Shown here in pieces: positions 1-10,896 of a stretch of 64,000 nt of DNA. Origin of the DNA: Pochonia chlamydosporia 170 (lineage: Eukaryota > Ascomycota > Sordariomycetes > Hypocreales > Clavicipitaceae); the NCBI RefSeq assembly GCF_001653235.2, contig NC_035791.1, forward strand, positions 2,666,001 through 2,730,000. Reading direction: 5' to 3'. The notes under the pieces were generated by a model. The model was not told the origin of the DNA. It did no database searches and was given only the letters and a program-made list of their open reading frames with translations. Made by a program: the position numbers and the translations under genes. Position 1 is the first letter of the stretch; each line of letters starts with the position of its first letter.

Positions 1-2
1 GC

Positions 3-62
3 GGCAGCTGTCGACGGGATTTCGAGGGCGTCATCAAGGAGAGAATGGTGACGGGCATGTAA
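3..62 (+). CDS. possible 3' end of an upstream gene (partial)
   Basis: The first 60 bases are open in one plus-strand frame and end in TAA. The peptide contains RRDFEGVIKERMVTGM. Codon choice (GAT TTC GAG GGC GTC ATC AAG GAG) looks like the real genes in this window. Only 19 codons are visible, so no family can be named and chance is not excluded. The gene would continue to the left of the window. Confidence 0.28.
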   Translation, partial: GSCRRDFEGVIKERMVTGM

Positions 63-619
63 GGTTGCGGTGAAGTGAAGCTGTTTGCTCGTTGTTTTCT
101 GTTGGATAACTACATGTACGGAGTCTCGCGTCTTGCAGCACGGGGTTGTACTACTATCGGCCACGCCAATGCTTTGATTGGCTCTCAACAAGATATCTTC
201 TATTGATTTTGAAGAGCTGGCTGTGTGTGCCGTGGCAGAATAGTGCCTTAAACGGATGTCTGTAATGTCTGCATGACGTAATGGAGGGCAGCAAGTTGGT
301 CTGGTCTCAGTGTGGTTGCTTGATTGTGGTGTTGTAGTCTCAGCCAACACCACATTCCAGACATGTGCTGTGCGACACGGCTTGAATCGAGGAACATCTC
401 AGAACTCAGACAGGGTGTTTGAGCGCAGAAGCGTGTATCATTAGGGCAGACATTCCTCAGCTGTTGGTTCCGCGATGCCAAGATGACAGAGAATGTTAAA
501 TCCCCCAAGGAAGAACATGATAAATGTGTAGTTCTCCTCATCCAACTTCGACCTTCCTCTCGAGCCACAATCTTGCTTATCCGTCGAAGCTGCCCAAGTA
601 TATTTACAATTCGGCCAAC
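63..619. other. intergenic
   Basis: No supported gene. Short open frames on both strands lack coding-like composition. The last 60 bases form a plausible 5' leader for the small gene that starts at 620. Confidence 0.5.
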
Positions 620-1015
620 ATGAAACCAGCATCAGCAGTCATAATCTCACATCTGGTCACCGCATTAGCTGCTCCCACATGGACAGGCACAGGTCCCCCA
701 GATGTAGTCAGACGAAGTGACACATGGATTGGAAGCAGGGGCACTGCCAGCCTGAACCAGGCACAGGTGGAGCAAATTGGCAAAGATATCCGTATGCATA
801 ACTCACGATCAGAACTATCACGGGGGTATTGGGGGTGCTAATTAGGGGTAGAGTCGAATCTGACAACGACAATCCAGCTGATAACTCAGGTTAGCAAGGA
901 AGAACCACAGGTGAATCCGCCGTTTCAGGAGACGATCAAGACATTGCAGTCTATAATGCAGGCTGTGGGAGGCGCGATGCTTGCGTTGGCGAGGCTAAAG
1001 GGTGGTAAGGCGTAG
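620..1015 (+). CDS. small probable secreted protein, two exons
   Basis: A two-exon model fits exactly: 620-791 and 846-1015, giving 113 residues and ending in TAG. The 54-nt intron starts GTATGC and ends CTAATTAG, with the phase preserved across the junction. The protein begins with a short basic/polar start and a hydrophobic stretch (MKPASAVIISHLVTALAAP), like a signal peptide cleaved near residues 17-18. A polar middle follows, then a predicted amphipathic or hydrophobic C-terminal helix (NPPFQETIKTLQSIMQAVGG, then AMLALARLKGGKA). There are no cysteines, which is unusual for fungal small secreted proteins. I recognise no family. Because the frame is split, neither exon stands out as a long open frame. 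Export is inferred only from the N-terminus. Confidence 0.55.
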
Positions 1016-2097
1016 GGCTGGGTGTGATTTGGAATGTGTGCTGGTGGTGGTGGCGAAGAGCATGTGCTGGAATTGTGCACGTTGGATATCGAATAATATG
1101 TGCGGGTATAGGGATGTATTTGCAACCGTGAGTTGTGCTGTGAGGATTCAAGACCGGAGGTGCCGAAGTGATGTTGGCTTGTGGTGATGATGGAGTCAGG
1201 TCAGAGTAGAATAAGCGATTAGATGCGCTGACTAAATTCACGGTGGCTCAAATGCAAGAATTACACACAAATGGGTTGCACGAATGTCGCGTGGCTGTTT
1301 TGAAATCGAAGAATCGCTTAAAAAAGACAGTCTTAAATGTCAAGTGGTGCAAATCGAGAAATTACTAAGAAAACGGCAGGTTAAATGCCAACATTGAAGT
1401 GCTTACAAAAAAAGGCCCAAATGTTCGCCCTACAAACAGTCCCGAGTCCGAGTTGGTCTCGCTTTCAATCAATGGCAAATCGATGCACGAAATGCCGGCT
1501 GGTGACGTCAAAGAGGCCACTTGGAGGCCACTTGAGCTGTGGAATCTCAAAGCCGCCTGGTCCGTCCGTGCCTTCCGCGTTTCAAGCCATCAATCGACCA
1601 CAACTTGACAGAACAGAACAAACGGCCTGGTGGCCTGGTGGCTTCCACAAAGACGCCAGGGCTGAATTGTGCTGCACGCGAGTTGCCAACCGAAAGCTTG
1701 ATTTCTTGACGTCCAGCTTCCCCCCATTCTCTACTCCGTACTCCGTAATAACACCTAGCCAATCTACTGCGTAATATATCCGTCAAGCTGCTCCGGATTC
1801 TCCGCATCATCTTGGCACTGCACCTCTCTGATCTAGCAGCTCCATCCCGTCGACTTCACCTCTTGTGTTTCACCTCGATAATCCTCATCCCTCTCCTCTA
1901 CCCACTTACCGTCTCGCACAATATTTGAATACGTCTCACGCAACTCTCGCTGCTCCATCTTGACACGCCTTGGAGCACATTTCCTCACGACTGAACTGAA
2001 CTGAACTGAACTGAACTGGAATCCTCGCCTCCCCCTCGACTGGTCCCATCCCGCCTCGCCTCGAGAGGCATGCCGTTGTGAATGAAACAGCTCCGCC
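1016..2097. other. intergenic, 5' region of the DUF3074 gene
   Basis: No gene supported; overlapping short frames at 1365-1810 are mutually incompatible and look like noise. It holds an overlapping pair of TACTCCGTA words (1732-1747), a pyrimidine-rich stretch from about 1840 that suits a promoter or leader, and a pentamer repeat about 80 bp before the ATG. Confidence 0.5.
1991..2018. repeat. (CTGAA)5 microsatellite
   Basis: Five perfect tandem copies of CTGAA followed by a partial copy, in the probable 5' leader or core promoter of the downstream DUF3074 gene. Confidence 0.9.
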
Positions 2098-4182
2098 ATG
2101 GCTAGTCATCATGAGCCGCTCAGGGCTTTAGCCCCCATCAATTGGCACGACGTGCCGCAGGATACATTCAAGACGTTCCTAAACGACACCTTTAAAGAAG
2201 CTCAAATCGTCATAGACTCCATCCCGTCCTCTGCTACCGCCCCCGTGAAACCGCCCCCTACAGGACGAGCTCGAGCACAAACCGATTCAGCTCTGGTATA
2301 CACAGACGTGCAAAGGTCTCTATCATTGCATCAGTCCCCCGCTGCCGCCGCTACATCTGCCCAGCTACGAAAGGACTGGAAAGAGGTCAAAACGAACCCC
2401 AAGGATAATCCTCTGGCCATCAATGTCTACAAGCTGCCAGGAAAAGATGGCAAGGGCGCGTGGTTTGCTAGGCGCAGTGTCCACGAGGGCTTGTCATTTG
2501 AGCAGTGGAAAGCTGGGCTCGAGAGAGAGTTTGCAGAGTCCATGAAGGTGCAGGGATCGCCGGGCAGCGGCAACATTCGCGGCATTGGAGCCGATAGGAA
2601 TGTTGAGCATCATGTCGTTGACGATGCGGGGCACGTTGATGGTAAGTCGTGTGCTCCCTGTCTCATATCTTTCCTTGCCTTTCCTTCCCCTCTGTCTCTG
2701 TTCATAGTGTCACTAGAAACATGGCTAACAAGTTTCGTCACAAACATAGTCTTTCAACTTTCGGCACAGTTCCCCGGACCTACGGCCCCGCGAGACTTCA
2801 TCACACTTCTACTCACGTCCGACTTTTCCCATCTCAAGTCTGATCAGCCGCAGCAACTACCTTTGCGACAGTACATGGTGGTGTCGAAGCCTTGCGTTCA
2901 CCCCGAATGTCCCCCTCGCCAGGGCATAATTCGAGGACAGTACGAGTCGGTAGAAATCATTCGAGAGATACCCATTGACAGTGAAACCTCCACAAACAAA
3001 AGATCCCTCTCTTCTGCGGATTTATTGGCGGACGAGGGCCGCAAGTCCATCTCGGCCAATCGATCCGGCGACGACCCTGATACCCCTCGAGCTATTGAGT
3101 GGTTGATGGTAACTAGGAGTGATCCGGGTGGTAGCGTTCCGCGTTTCCTCATCGAGAAGGGAACACCTCCGGGCATCATTGGTGATGCTGGAAAGTTTCT
3201 AGACTGGGTTGCGTCGACAACTTCCAAGGTCGGAACTTTTCGCTCTCTGGAAGACAAGCAAAAACCGAGTGCGGACAACAAGAGCAATACCAATGGCAGC
3301 GCAAATCGAAATATCCCTTCCGTCACAATCAACGACAAAGCCCCGGCCTCACAAAACGAATCATTCGACCAACAACAGGACAGCCAATATCCCGAATCAG
3401 GATATAGCGATTGGATACCGAGCAGCACTGGCTTGTATGGCATCATTACCGGAGCCTTCGGCGTGGCAGGCTCCATTGCCAGCGGCCTACGTTCACAGTT
3501 CAGCAACCCCCTCAGCTTCAACAGCAGCCAGGACAGCTTAGCAGACAGTCAGCCCATACCAGAAGAACATGACGATAACGCATCACAGAGCGACGCATCA
3601 TCTATCCGCAGCTTCACGTCAGCCCTGGAGAAGTATCGGACCGGCGAACGACAAGCCGATAGCATAACAGGCAGCAATTCCGAGGAGTCCAGGTCACTGC
3701 GCCCTCAACCAGCGGAAAAAGATCTCCAGAAACTGGTCGACCGACGCCAAAAGCTGGAAAGGAGCTTCACCGAATTCCAGGAGCGCATGGCCACAAGACG
3801 TGTGGGCGACAAGGAGAAGGACGCCGCGTCGCAAGCTAAATTGCGGGAGAAGCACGAAAAGGAAATGGCCAAGCAAGAAGCCAAATATAAGCGCGAGATG
3901 CGAAAACTCGAGGAGAAGCGTGAGCAAGAGGAGCGCAAAGCAGAAGCACGGAGGAAGAAGGCTGCTGAGAGGCAAGAAAAGTCTAGTCTGACGTTGGAGC
4001 TGGAAAAGGTCAGGGCAGAGAGGGACGTGGCCCTGAAGCAGATGGAGTTGCTGCGCAGTCAAGTTGGTGAATTGCAAGCGCAGAATACGATGCTTGTCGC
4101 CAAGTTGGGGCGGATGGGGGCGTTGAACAGGGAGGATTCGTCGTCTTCCAAGACGAACTCTATCAGGTCTGTAAAGTCTTGA
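2098..4182 (+). CDS. DUF3074 (START-like) domain protein with C-terminal coiled coil
   Basis: Two exons, 2098-2641 and 2750-4182, encode 658 residues. The 108-nt intron (GTAAGT...CATAG) is divisible by three and has no stop, so the unspliced frame also stays open. Splicing joins GHVD to VFQLSAQFPGP, restoring a continuous conserved block. The first half matches my recollection of the fungal DUF3074 family, a START-like fold (roughly residues 95-345), with blocks such as FPGPTAPRDFITLLLTSD, SKPCVHPECPPRQG and EWLMVTRSDPGGSVPRFLIE. A low-complexity Ser/Asn/Gln region follows. From about residue 535 a highly charged Lys/Glu/Arg segment predicts a long coiled coil. A START-like fold suggests lipid or small-ligand binding, but no function is established. 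It converges on the Trm732 gene with about 200 bp between stops. Confidence 0.85.
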   Translation: MASHHEPLRALAPINWHDVPQDTFKTFLNDTFKEAQIVIDSIPSSATAPVKPPPTGRARAQTDSALVYTDVQRSLSLHQSPAAAATSAQLRKDWKEVKTNPKDNPLAINVYKLPGKDGKGAWFARRSVHEGLSFEQWKAGLEREFAESMKVQGSPGSGNIRGIGADRNVEHHVVDDAGHVDGKSCAPCLISFLAFPSPLSLFIVSLETWLTSFVTNIVFQLSAQFPGPTAPRDFITLLLTSDFSHLKSDQPQQLPLRQYMVVSKPCVHPECPPRQGIIRGQYESVEIIREIPIDSETSTNKRSLSSADLLADEGRKSISANRSGDDPDTPRAIEWLMVTRSDPGGSVPRFLIEKGTPPGIIGDAGKFLDWVASTTSKVGTFRSLEDKQKPSADNKSNTNGSANRNIPSVTINDKAPASQNESFDQQQDSQYPESGYSDWIPSSTGLYGIITGAFGVAGSIASGLRSQFSNPLSFNSSQDSLADSQPIPEEHDDNASQSDASSIRSFTSALEKYRTGERQADSITGSNSEESRSLRPQPAEKDLQKLVDRRQKLERSFTEFQERMATRRVGDKEKDAASQAKLREKHEKEMAKQEAKYKREMRKLEEKREQEERKAEARRKKAAERQEKSSLTLELEKVRAERDVALKQMELLRSQVGELQAQNTMLVAKLGRMGALNREDSSSSKTNSIRSVKS

Positions 4183-4385
4183 TGAGTGGGATGTTTGAGT
4201 ACGAGTACATATACGCATTGATACCTAGGAGGTTTAGTTGTGGCTTTACTGAGAATTTGGAAACACGGGAGTTTTGCATATTATGATGATATACGGCCAC
4301 TGAACAGCATTGAAATGGCATGGCGCAATTGGTTTGGGGAGCACATACGTTACGAACATATACCAGGTTCTATTCAGAATATACG

Positions 4386-7300
4386 TTAACCATCTATCCA
4401 CCCTTCAGTAAGCAGATTTGATACTCTCGTCTTGTTCACGCGCAAAGCCTCCTTTGCCGTTCCAACCACTTCTTCCAACGCAGCACTCTTGACCTTCTTC
4501 CCCAACGCCACCGAGCAACGAATCAGCCGAGTACAAATAGCAAACACAGTCGGATTCGACGCCCATCCCAACGGTCCGTCCTCCAATTCTGCAAGTTTAT
4601 GCAGCTGTCCAATGCCACCCTGCGCCCAACATACCAGCCGGACCAAATTCTCATCCTCGGCATCCCATTCAAGCGTTTCAAAAACGTCCACCCACCGCTT
4701 CGTCTCGCGCACCTCGTCAATAAACAAATTCTGCTCCTCCACCACGAAAAGCGAGTCATCGAATTCGAGCGCCTGAGCGAGCTCAACCTCTGCTGGTTCC
4801 CAGTTCGTGCGGTTCGCAGCCCGGACGCCAAAGTAGCCAACTAGACGGTCCGCTACGATGGCCCTGAACTCTGGTGTCGTGCCGAACTGGGTGGCGAGGA
4901 GTCGGAGGAGATGGTTTGCTGCTTCGATAGGAACGAGGGCGGTGCCGATGACGGATTTCGCAGCCATGGCGGCCATGTCACGGACTTCGTCGTCATCGTC
5001 GTTTAGGAGGTCGTAGAGCGTGAGGAGGGCAGGGAGATGCTCTACAGAGAATGATGTGCGGATGGCGAAAAAGGATTGGAGAGATGAGGCGGCTGCGAAG
5101 CGAGTGTCGAAAGTCTGGTAGTCTTGTTAGTGTTTTGTGGACTGGGTAGGGAGTGAGAGGATTTACCTTGTCGTCTAGAGCGGCGTCGGCCATGATGAGA
5201 CCCCATGCGTGGATGCTCATAGTTGTGGGTTGGGAGCTTAGTGCTGCGGCGATGGAACCGCTTGCTCTGATGACTGCGTTTGAGAGGGCTGGGTTCATGG
5301 GACGGGTGGGCAGGGTTACCCAGAGAGATATCAATGCTTCTTTGGGTACTTTGTCGAAGACTTTGATCTCGAGAAGCTTGTCTAGGACGTGGGCTACGTT
5401 TTCTATGGAGAGGACCTGGGCTTCTGAGTAGGAGGTTTCTAGACAGACGTTGATGTATAGAGTGGATAGCGCGGCCAGGGTGTCCTGTGAGCATGACGAA
5501 GTATCCCAGACTTTGGGGATGGTTTCGAGGGCGGCGACCAACCCGTCGAGACCGACTTGTTGGCTTTGGAGGAGAGATTGTAGCTGTGTGATGGCGTCTT
5601 GCTGGGTTGACAGGAGGAATACGTCGTGGATGGCCTTTTGGATCTTTAGGAGAGCAGATGCTGTGTTTGTGGGCATGGTGATGTTGAATTTGGTTAGGGG
5701 TCGCTTGTTGGCCAGTTCAAAGGACCAAATCATGTTTATGACTCCTAGATATGTGGCGGTGATGTCGGGACAGTTGGGAAACAGGGCGTCCACCTTTGCT
5801 TGGGAAAGGAAGGAGTTTAAGTCCGGTAGACCGACTGACATGGTTAGCTATTGGTATTTTGAGGAAATATAGTGAGGAATACATACTGAGTAGTCGTTCA
5901 TGGGCAACTTCACTGAGCCTCTCAATGAGAAACTTAAGGGTCATGAGAACTCCGTGGACATGGTTCTGTTTGATTTTGGATTCGCCAGCCACTGCCGTCT
6001 CAAAGATATCCTTGATAACGACGAGCCACTTCTCATGCAGGAGACAGGAACAAAGCGTACGGGCAGCCATGTCACGCACATGCCACACCGGGCTGGACAG
6101 ATACGCAGCCACATGAACTTGGATTTCGTCACGCAACAAATCAGGAGGTCCCGCGCGGCGAATGATATCCAGAGCAGGAAACACAGACTCAGCAGCTGCG
6201 GTGCCTGAACTCGACATTTCAGAGAGGATTCGGTGTCCCGACTGAAGGAGGTTCCTGAGCACGCCGGGCAGGTTTGGGTACCGGTGGTAATGGATGCGGT
6301 TTGCCTTGCCATCCCACCCTGCCTCAATCATGGCCTTGCTCTCGTGAGTGCCGAATAGGTTGTCGATGAGACTTCGGAGGAAGATGAGGCCGCAGTTGCG
6401 GATGGCCCATAGTTCGGATCGGAGTCCACCGGCTGCTAGTTCGAGACACTGAGGTAGGTATGACTCGGACTTGTTTCCCAATGCTGTTAGGAGAGAGTTT
6501 TTGAAGATGTCCTTGAGGCAGTTGTATGCGTGGACTTGGGACAGATTTGAGCCGTCTGTTTCTGAAACCTTTGCTTCTTTGGCGGCGATGCTCATCAGCG
6601 TGTCCATGACTTGATCGAAGCTGGGATGTGCGGCGTTTGCAGCGAGGATTCCCGTAATCATGGATGGAATTCCTGCGGATCGACGAGTCGTTGATGCTTG
6701 TGAGTAGATTGCGTTCAATGTACCCTGTACCAGTTAGATATTACGGCCAATTGTTGGGCCATGGTGTAGGATGGTACTTACTTCGTACCAGGTGTCCAGA
6801 AGAGGCTTCTCATTTTCGGCTAGTTTCAAATGCTTTGTCTGTTGACAACAAGTAGCGAATGTGGCAGAAACGGTGGTGAATGCACCTCGGTGACGCAAAG
6901 TTGCCAGCTGGGTGAAGGTCAAGTTTCCTATTCTCTCGAATACTTCCTTCGAGGGGATGATCAAGCCGTCTCGGGATCCGTTACGTATGGTCAGGATAAT
7001 CGTGCGCATCAAATTGCTGTAAATAGAGTTAGGTGCTTCTGCTATGTGCGCGGCAGGACAGACAGTTTACAAACCTTGACTCGTGGACAGCACGGAAGCT
7101 GTAGCTTAGGAGATCCTTGGTGTCAAGCCCATCAACCTCCTCGAGTTCCTGAGGCAAGTGTCCTTCTGGAGAATCATCACACAGAATATCTCGGACAGCC
7201 CTCCATGCCCGCTCACAGCACGACACAATCTCTAGTTGAAGCTTTCTCGCCTCATCTAGCTTAGATGCAGAGAGTTTGATCTCGGAGACTACCTGCCAGG

Positions 7301-9374
7301 TATGGCACAAGGACGCAAAGTCTCCATGCAGAGGGGCATCAACGACGGCTTGGCCGAGGTCTTTCTCTGCCATGGAGGCTTTTCGGCTCAACTCATTGAC
7401 CATATCTGCCAGCAAAGTGATTCTCTCCGCTCCGGATTCAAGGAATCGGTAAAGCAACTGGGATGATTTCGAGGCGCCGTCCGAGTGGTCTGCTCTAGCT
7501 GTTTTACGAGCAAGTTCATTAGCCTTTTGTGATAGCTCGGTGATTTCGCCAACGGGCACTTTGGTCGCTTCCAGTCCAGTCAATGTAAGGCGACGATATC
7601 TGCCGTCGGCGTAGCATTTCGCCAGTGCCGTCGCCGCGATGTCTCTGACATCCTCAAAGGGATCCATGATCAAATCGAATAATGCTCGAGCCCATTTGGA
7701 ATTTAAACAATCAAAGAAGAGTACTTGATCATCAGATGTCTCCCACGTCTTACTCGTATCCCCTTCCAAGCGCACGATGTGTATTAGAGCCTTCAGAGCC
7801 GCAATGTGCCTCTGGTATGACGCCGTTGGGGTTAATTCCTCGCAGAGGAAGGCAAGATACCAGTGGAGAAACTTGACGTGGTAATCCAAGCAGTGCGTCA
7901 GTTGGACGTCGGGTAAAGCAATCAGGTTCGACCGATAGAGAATAGGCTGCGAAACAACATCTTTGTCAGCTGGAGGAGGCGCCTTTGCTTTCTCTGCCTT
8001 GGCTCGGGCCCGTGGGATGCTGCGCTTCAGGACGTGAATGGCACCGCGGACTCTCTTAAACATGTCTCGAGTTTTGGCAACAACATCCACTCTGAACTTG
8101 GCATCTGGGTCGGCGAAGAAGGCTCCCAGGTGCTTTCTGATTAGATCAAAAGCAACTGGCGAGTATGGCCGTGTGGTTGATGGCGACGTGATGAGCAAAG
8201 ATAGCGCCAGAGCACGAACTTCATGAGAAGGATGTGCAAGTACACTCTCCAACACATTTTCGTGAAGGGTAATGGAAGAATCATCTCCTGCCGACTTGTC
8301 GGTGTTGCCAATGGCTTTAGAGGTGAACTTGTTAGTGCCATGCACCCAAGTCGAGTAGAGTATAGGCTTGACGTACCGGGTTCTTCGACAAGACCAACTC
8401 TCTTGCCGGTCTCCAAAGCAGCTAATTGCAACAACGCAGGAGTATTCATGTCCATCTCGCTCGCTCCAGACACGGCATGATCTTCATTCATCATCTCCAG
8501 AAACCTCAACGCCTCTGGTCTGTCAAGCTTGAACAACGGCAAGAAGACGTAGTTCTTGAGTGACTCCAGCAAATTTGGCTCCTCGGCCAAGACGTCAAGA
8601 AGCCACTCATGCCATATCTCTATGGTAGGAACTTGCCCTGTAACCTTTCCCTGTCTCCAAAATCGGTAGATGGTCACAATCAATCTGCCAGCGGTAGGAC
8701 AAACAAAGTGGAGGCGCATCCAGTGAAAGAGATCCACGGTAAATATCCTCCATGTTTCCACGTCGTCCTGCGCACTCAGATCCTTTCTAAAGGACAAATA
8801 GACCAGCTTGATGTCGTCCAGGGAAAATACGCCTTTCGATAGGAAGTGATCCAGCGTCTTGATGGCAGACTTTGCAACAGGCTTCGTGGAACGTCCAATG
8901 ACAATCGAGATGAGATTGTCCAAGATACTTTGCTTCGTCTTCAATGAGCCTTCCCGATCCGGGTTCTTGAGAATACATTGGGCAACCAGATCGAGAACCA
9001 GCTTCATCGACCGATGGTTGTCTGACTCATTCCACTCAATGTAAAAGTTGAACAATTTCAATGTGACATCTTGTGAGAGCGCCCATTGCCGTATGCCATC
9101 AGAATTAGACTTGGAAGATTGCTCGACAAGGCCACAGAGCCTTATGCATGCTTGTCCGGACACAGATTTGGGTTGAGCTGCTTCCTGAAGAAGTTGCTCA
9201 AAGAGGGAATTTGCGCAACTATAGTACAAATCAGCTAAACTTTCACTCTCGATGACATAAACTAACCACTCACCTTACGCCAAACTCCGTATCTTGCCGT
9301 TCAAGCCATTTTATCAACTCAACCGGGTTGGACAGTAGTTCAGTAACCTCTGCAGGAAGCTCTGGCTTCACCAT
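4386..9374 (-). CDS. TRM732: tRNA 2'-O-ribose methylation cofactor Trm732 (THADA/DUF2428 family)
   Basis: Seven exons (9274-9374, 8377-9218, 7075-8314, 6782-7016, 5887-6724, 5167-5834, 4386-5114) sum to 4653 nt, giving 1550 residues. The six introns are 52-62 nt with GT/AG ends; the one at 8315-8376 has an ACTAAC branch site, and all phases agree. The protein is an alpha-solenoid of HEAT/ARM-like helices. The DUF2428 core covers roughly the middle, with the family-typical junction ESSNLMRT and blocks such as RRSAGIPSMITGIL and SSPVWHVRDMAARTL. In yeast Trm732 partners the methyltransferase Trm7 to 2'-O-methylate nucleotide 32 of the tRNA anticodon loop; animal THADA is its relative. Yeast Trm732 is slightly shorter (about 1420 residues). 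The gene is head to head with ribosomal protein L1, sharing a 370-bp promoter region. Confidence 0.9.
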
Positions 9375-9744
9375 TTCAAATCGTACGAGTTAACCTGGCG
9401 ACCGGAATTACATACATAGTCTACCAAGACACCAGTGTTTCATGACCAACGTCAAACCATCAGAAACTTCTCATATATAAAATCCACTTGCGTAGTGAGC
9501 CTTCTACAACGAAAAGCAGACTGATGCAAATGTTCGACTCGCGGGTGATCACGTGGAGATCCACGTGAGAAAATTTTGCCCTGCCGCACACACGCCCCCA
9601 CCAGTTAGGTGCTAGCGGGCAGAGTCCCACACGCAAAATCACCAAAATCCCCAAACCCACTTTGGTCCTCGAAAACCCTTTCAACAACAAGACCTGTCCA
9701 GATTTACCATTAGATAACGTTGAATCTATTGGGAGACTGCCAAA
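9375..9744. promoter_or_regulatory. bidirectional promoter region, Trm732 / ribosomal protein L1
   Basis: 370 bp separate the two divergent ATGs, so both promoters and 5' leaders must lie here. It contains a pair of CACGTG boxes (annotated separately) and an A/C-rich stretch before the L1 start. No clear TATA box is seen near L1. Confidence 0.6.
9549..9568. promoter_or_regulatory. paired E-boxes in an inverted repeat
   Basis: Two CACGTG cores at 9550-9555 and 9562-9567 sit in a perfect inverted repeat, CACGTGG-AGAT-CCACGTG, about 180 bp from each start codon. CACGTG is the consensus for bHLH factors (Cbf1/Tye7/SREBP type in fungi). The arrangement is directly visible; binding is inferred. 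Confidence 0.5.
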
Positions 9745-10586
9745 ATGTCTAAGATCACAGTCGGTACGTAAAGAAACTTTCTCCCGATGCCAATTTGCCA
9801 AAAGATCTTAGCAATCCACCGTCACATACACCACGGTCAAACAATATCTGTCACTAACACTACCCACAGCCAATGTCCGGACGCAAGTCGCCGAGCTCTT
9901 GGAGTACTCCAACGAGACCAAGAAGCGCAACTTCCTCGAGACCGTCGAGCTTCAGATCGGCCTGAAGAACTATGACCCCCAGCGTGACAAGCGTTTCTCC
10001 GGCACCATCAAGCTGCCCAGCATCCCCCGCCCTAACATGGCCATCTGCATCTTGGGTGACCAGCACGATTTGGATCGTGCCAAGCACGGTGGTGTCGACG
10101 CCATGTCCGCCGATGACTTGAAGAAGCTGAACAAGAACAAGAAGCTGATCAAGAAGCTCGCTCGCAAGTACGATGCTTTCGTCGCTTCCGAGGCTCTTAT
10201 CAAGCAGATTCCTCGTCTCTTGGGTCCCGGTCTGTCCAAGGGTAAGCAGACATGACTTCTCACCGCCTGTTTGTCAAGCAGGCGGAAATTTCGTCTACTC
10301 TTGAGTGCTAACATTCGTGGCAGCTGGCAAGTTCCCTACCCCCGTCTCTCACGCCGATGACCTGACTGGCAAGATCAACGAGGTCAAGTCCACCATCAAG
10401 TTCCAGCTGAAGAAGGTTCTCTGCATGGGTGTCGCCGTCGGAAACGTCGCTATGGAGCAGGAGCAGCTGATTGGTAACATCATGCTTGCCATCAACTACC
10501 TTGTCTCCCTCCTGAAGAAGGGCTGGCAGAACGTTGGCAGCTTGACCATCAAGGCTTCCATGTCTCCTCCCAAGCGCCTGTACTAA
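9745..10586 (+). CDS. RPL1: 60S ribosomal protein L1 (L10a, uL1)
   Basis: Three exons, 9745-9763, 9870-10241 and 10324-10586, encode 217 residues, the normal length for eukaryotic uL1. The first coding exon holds only six codons and one base (MSKITV), a common layout for fungal ribosomal protein genes. The sequence is unmistakable: [55 protein letters not shown] and the C-terminus [11 protein letters not shown]. It forms the mobile L1 stalk of the large subunit, which contacts E-site tRNA. Codon use is strongly biased to C-ending codons, as expected of a highly expressed gene. The first intron is 106 nt, the second 82 nt. Confidence 0.97.
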
Positions 10587-10896
10587 GTGTCTTGTGGAAC
10601 GATGGTCGGCTGCTTGCTTCTGGGATCTTTGGTATGAGTAAGCTGGTCAAACATGTGCTTAGACTAGGATCTCAATAAAAGGAGTCAAAGTTGCTGAATT
10701 TTTTTCTCTCTTGTTTCCTCTTTGTGATGAGCGTGAATTGCTAGTCATGTCCCACCTTTGCGGCGACCCAGATTCTACTCGGGGATTATGAACGTTTACG
10801 AATCAGTGGATCGAACATGACACAACACATTAATGGGGATACCAAACAGGAGGATGGATGTCTACAATTTATGTTCAATATATCGACTCTAATTAC
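10587..10896. other. convergent 3' regions of RPL1 and SMP3
   Basis: About 310 bp between two stop codons facing each other. It holds the likely RPL1 polyadenylation signal; nothing gene-like is seen. Confidence 0.6.
10674..10679 (+). terminator. AATAAA polyadenylation signal of RPL1
   Basis: A canonical AATAAA lies about 90 bases after the RPL1 stop and is followed by a T-rich stretch, the usual 3'-end arrangement. Confidence 0.55.

Noticed and set aside
2898..3521. 207-codon frame opposite the DUF3074 gene
   Set aside because: Lies wholly inside a recognised coding exon on the other strand and shows no domain.
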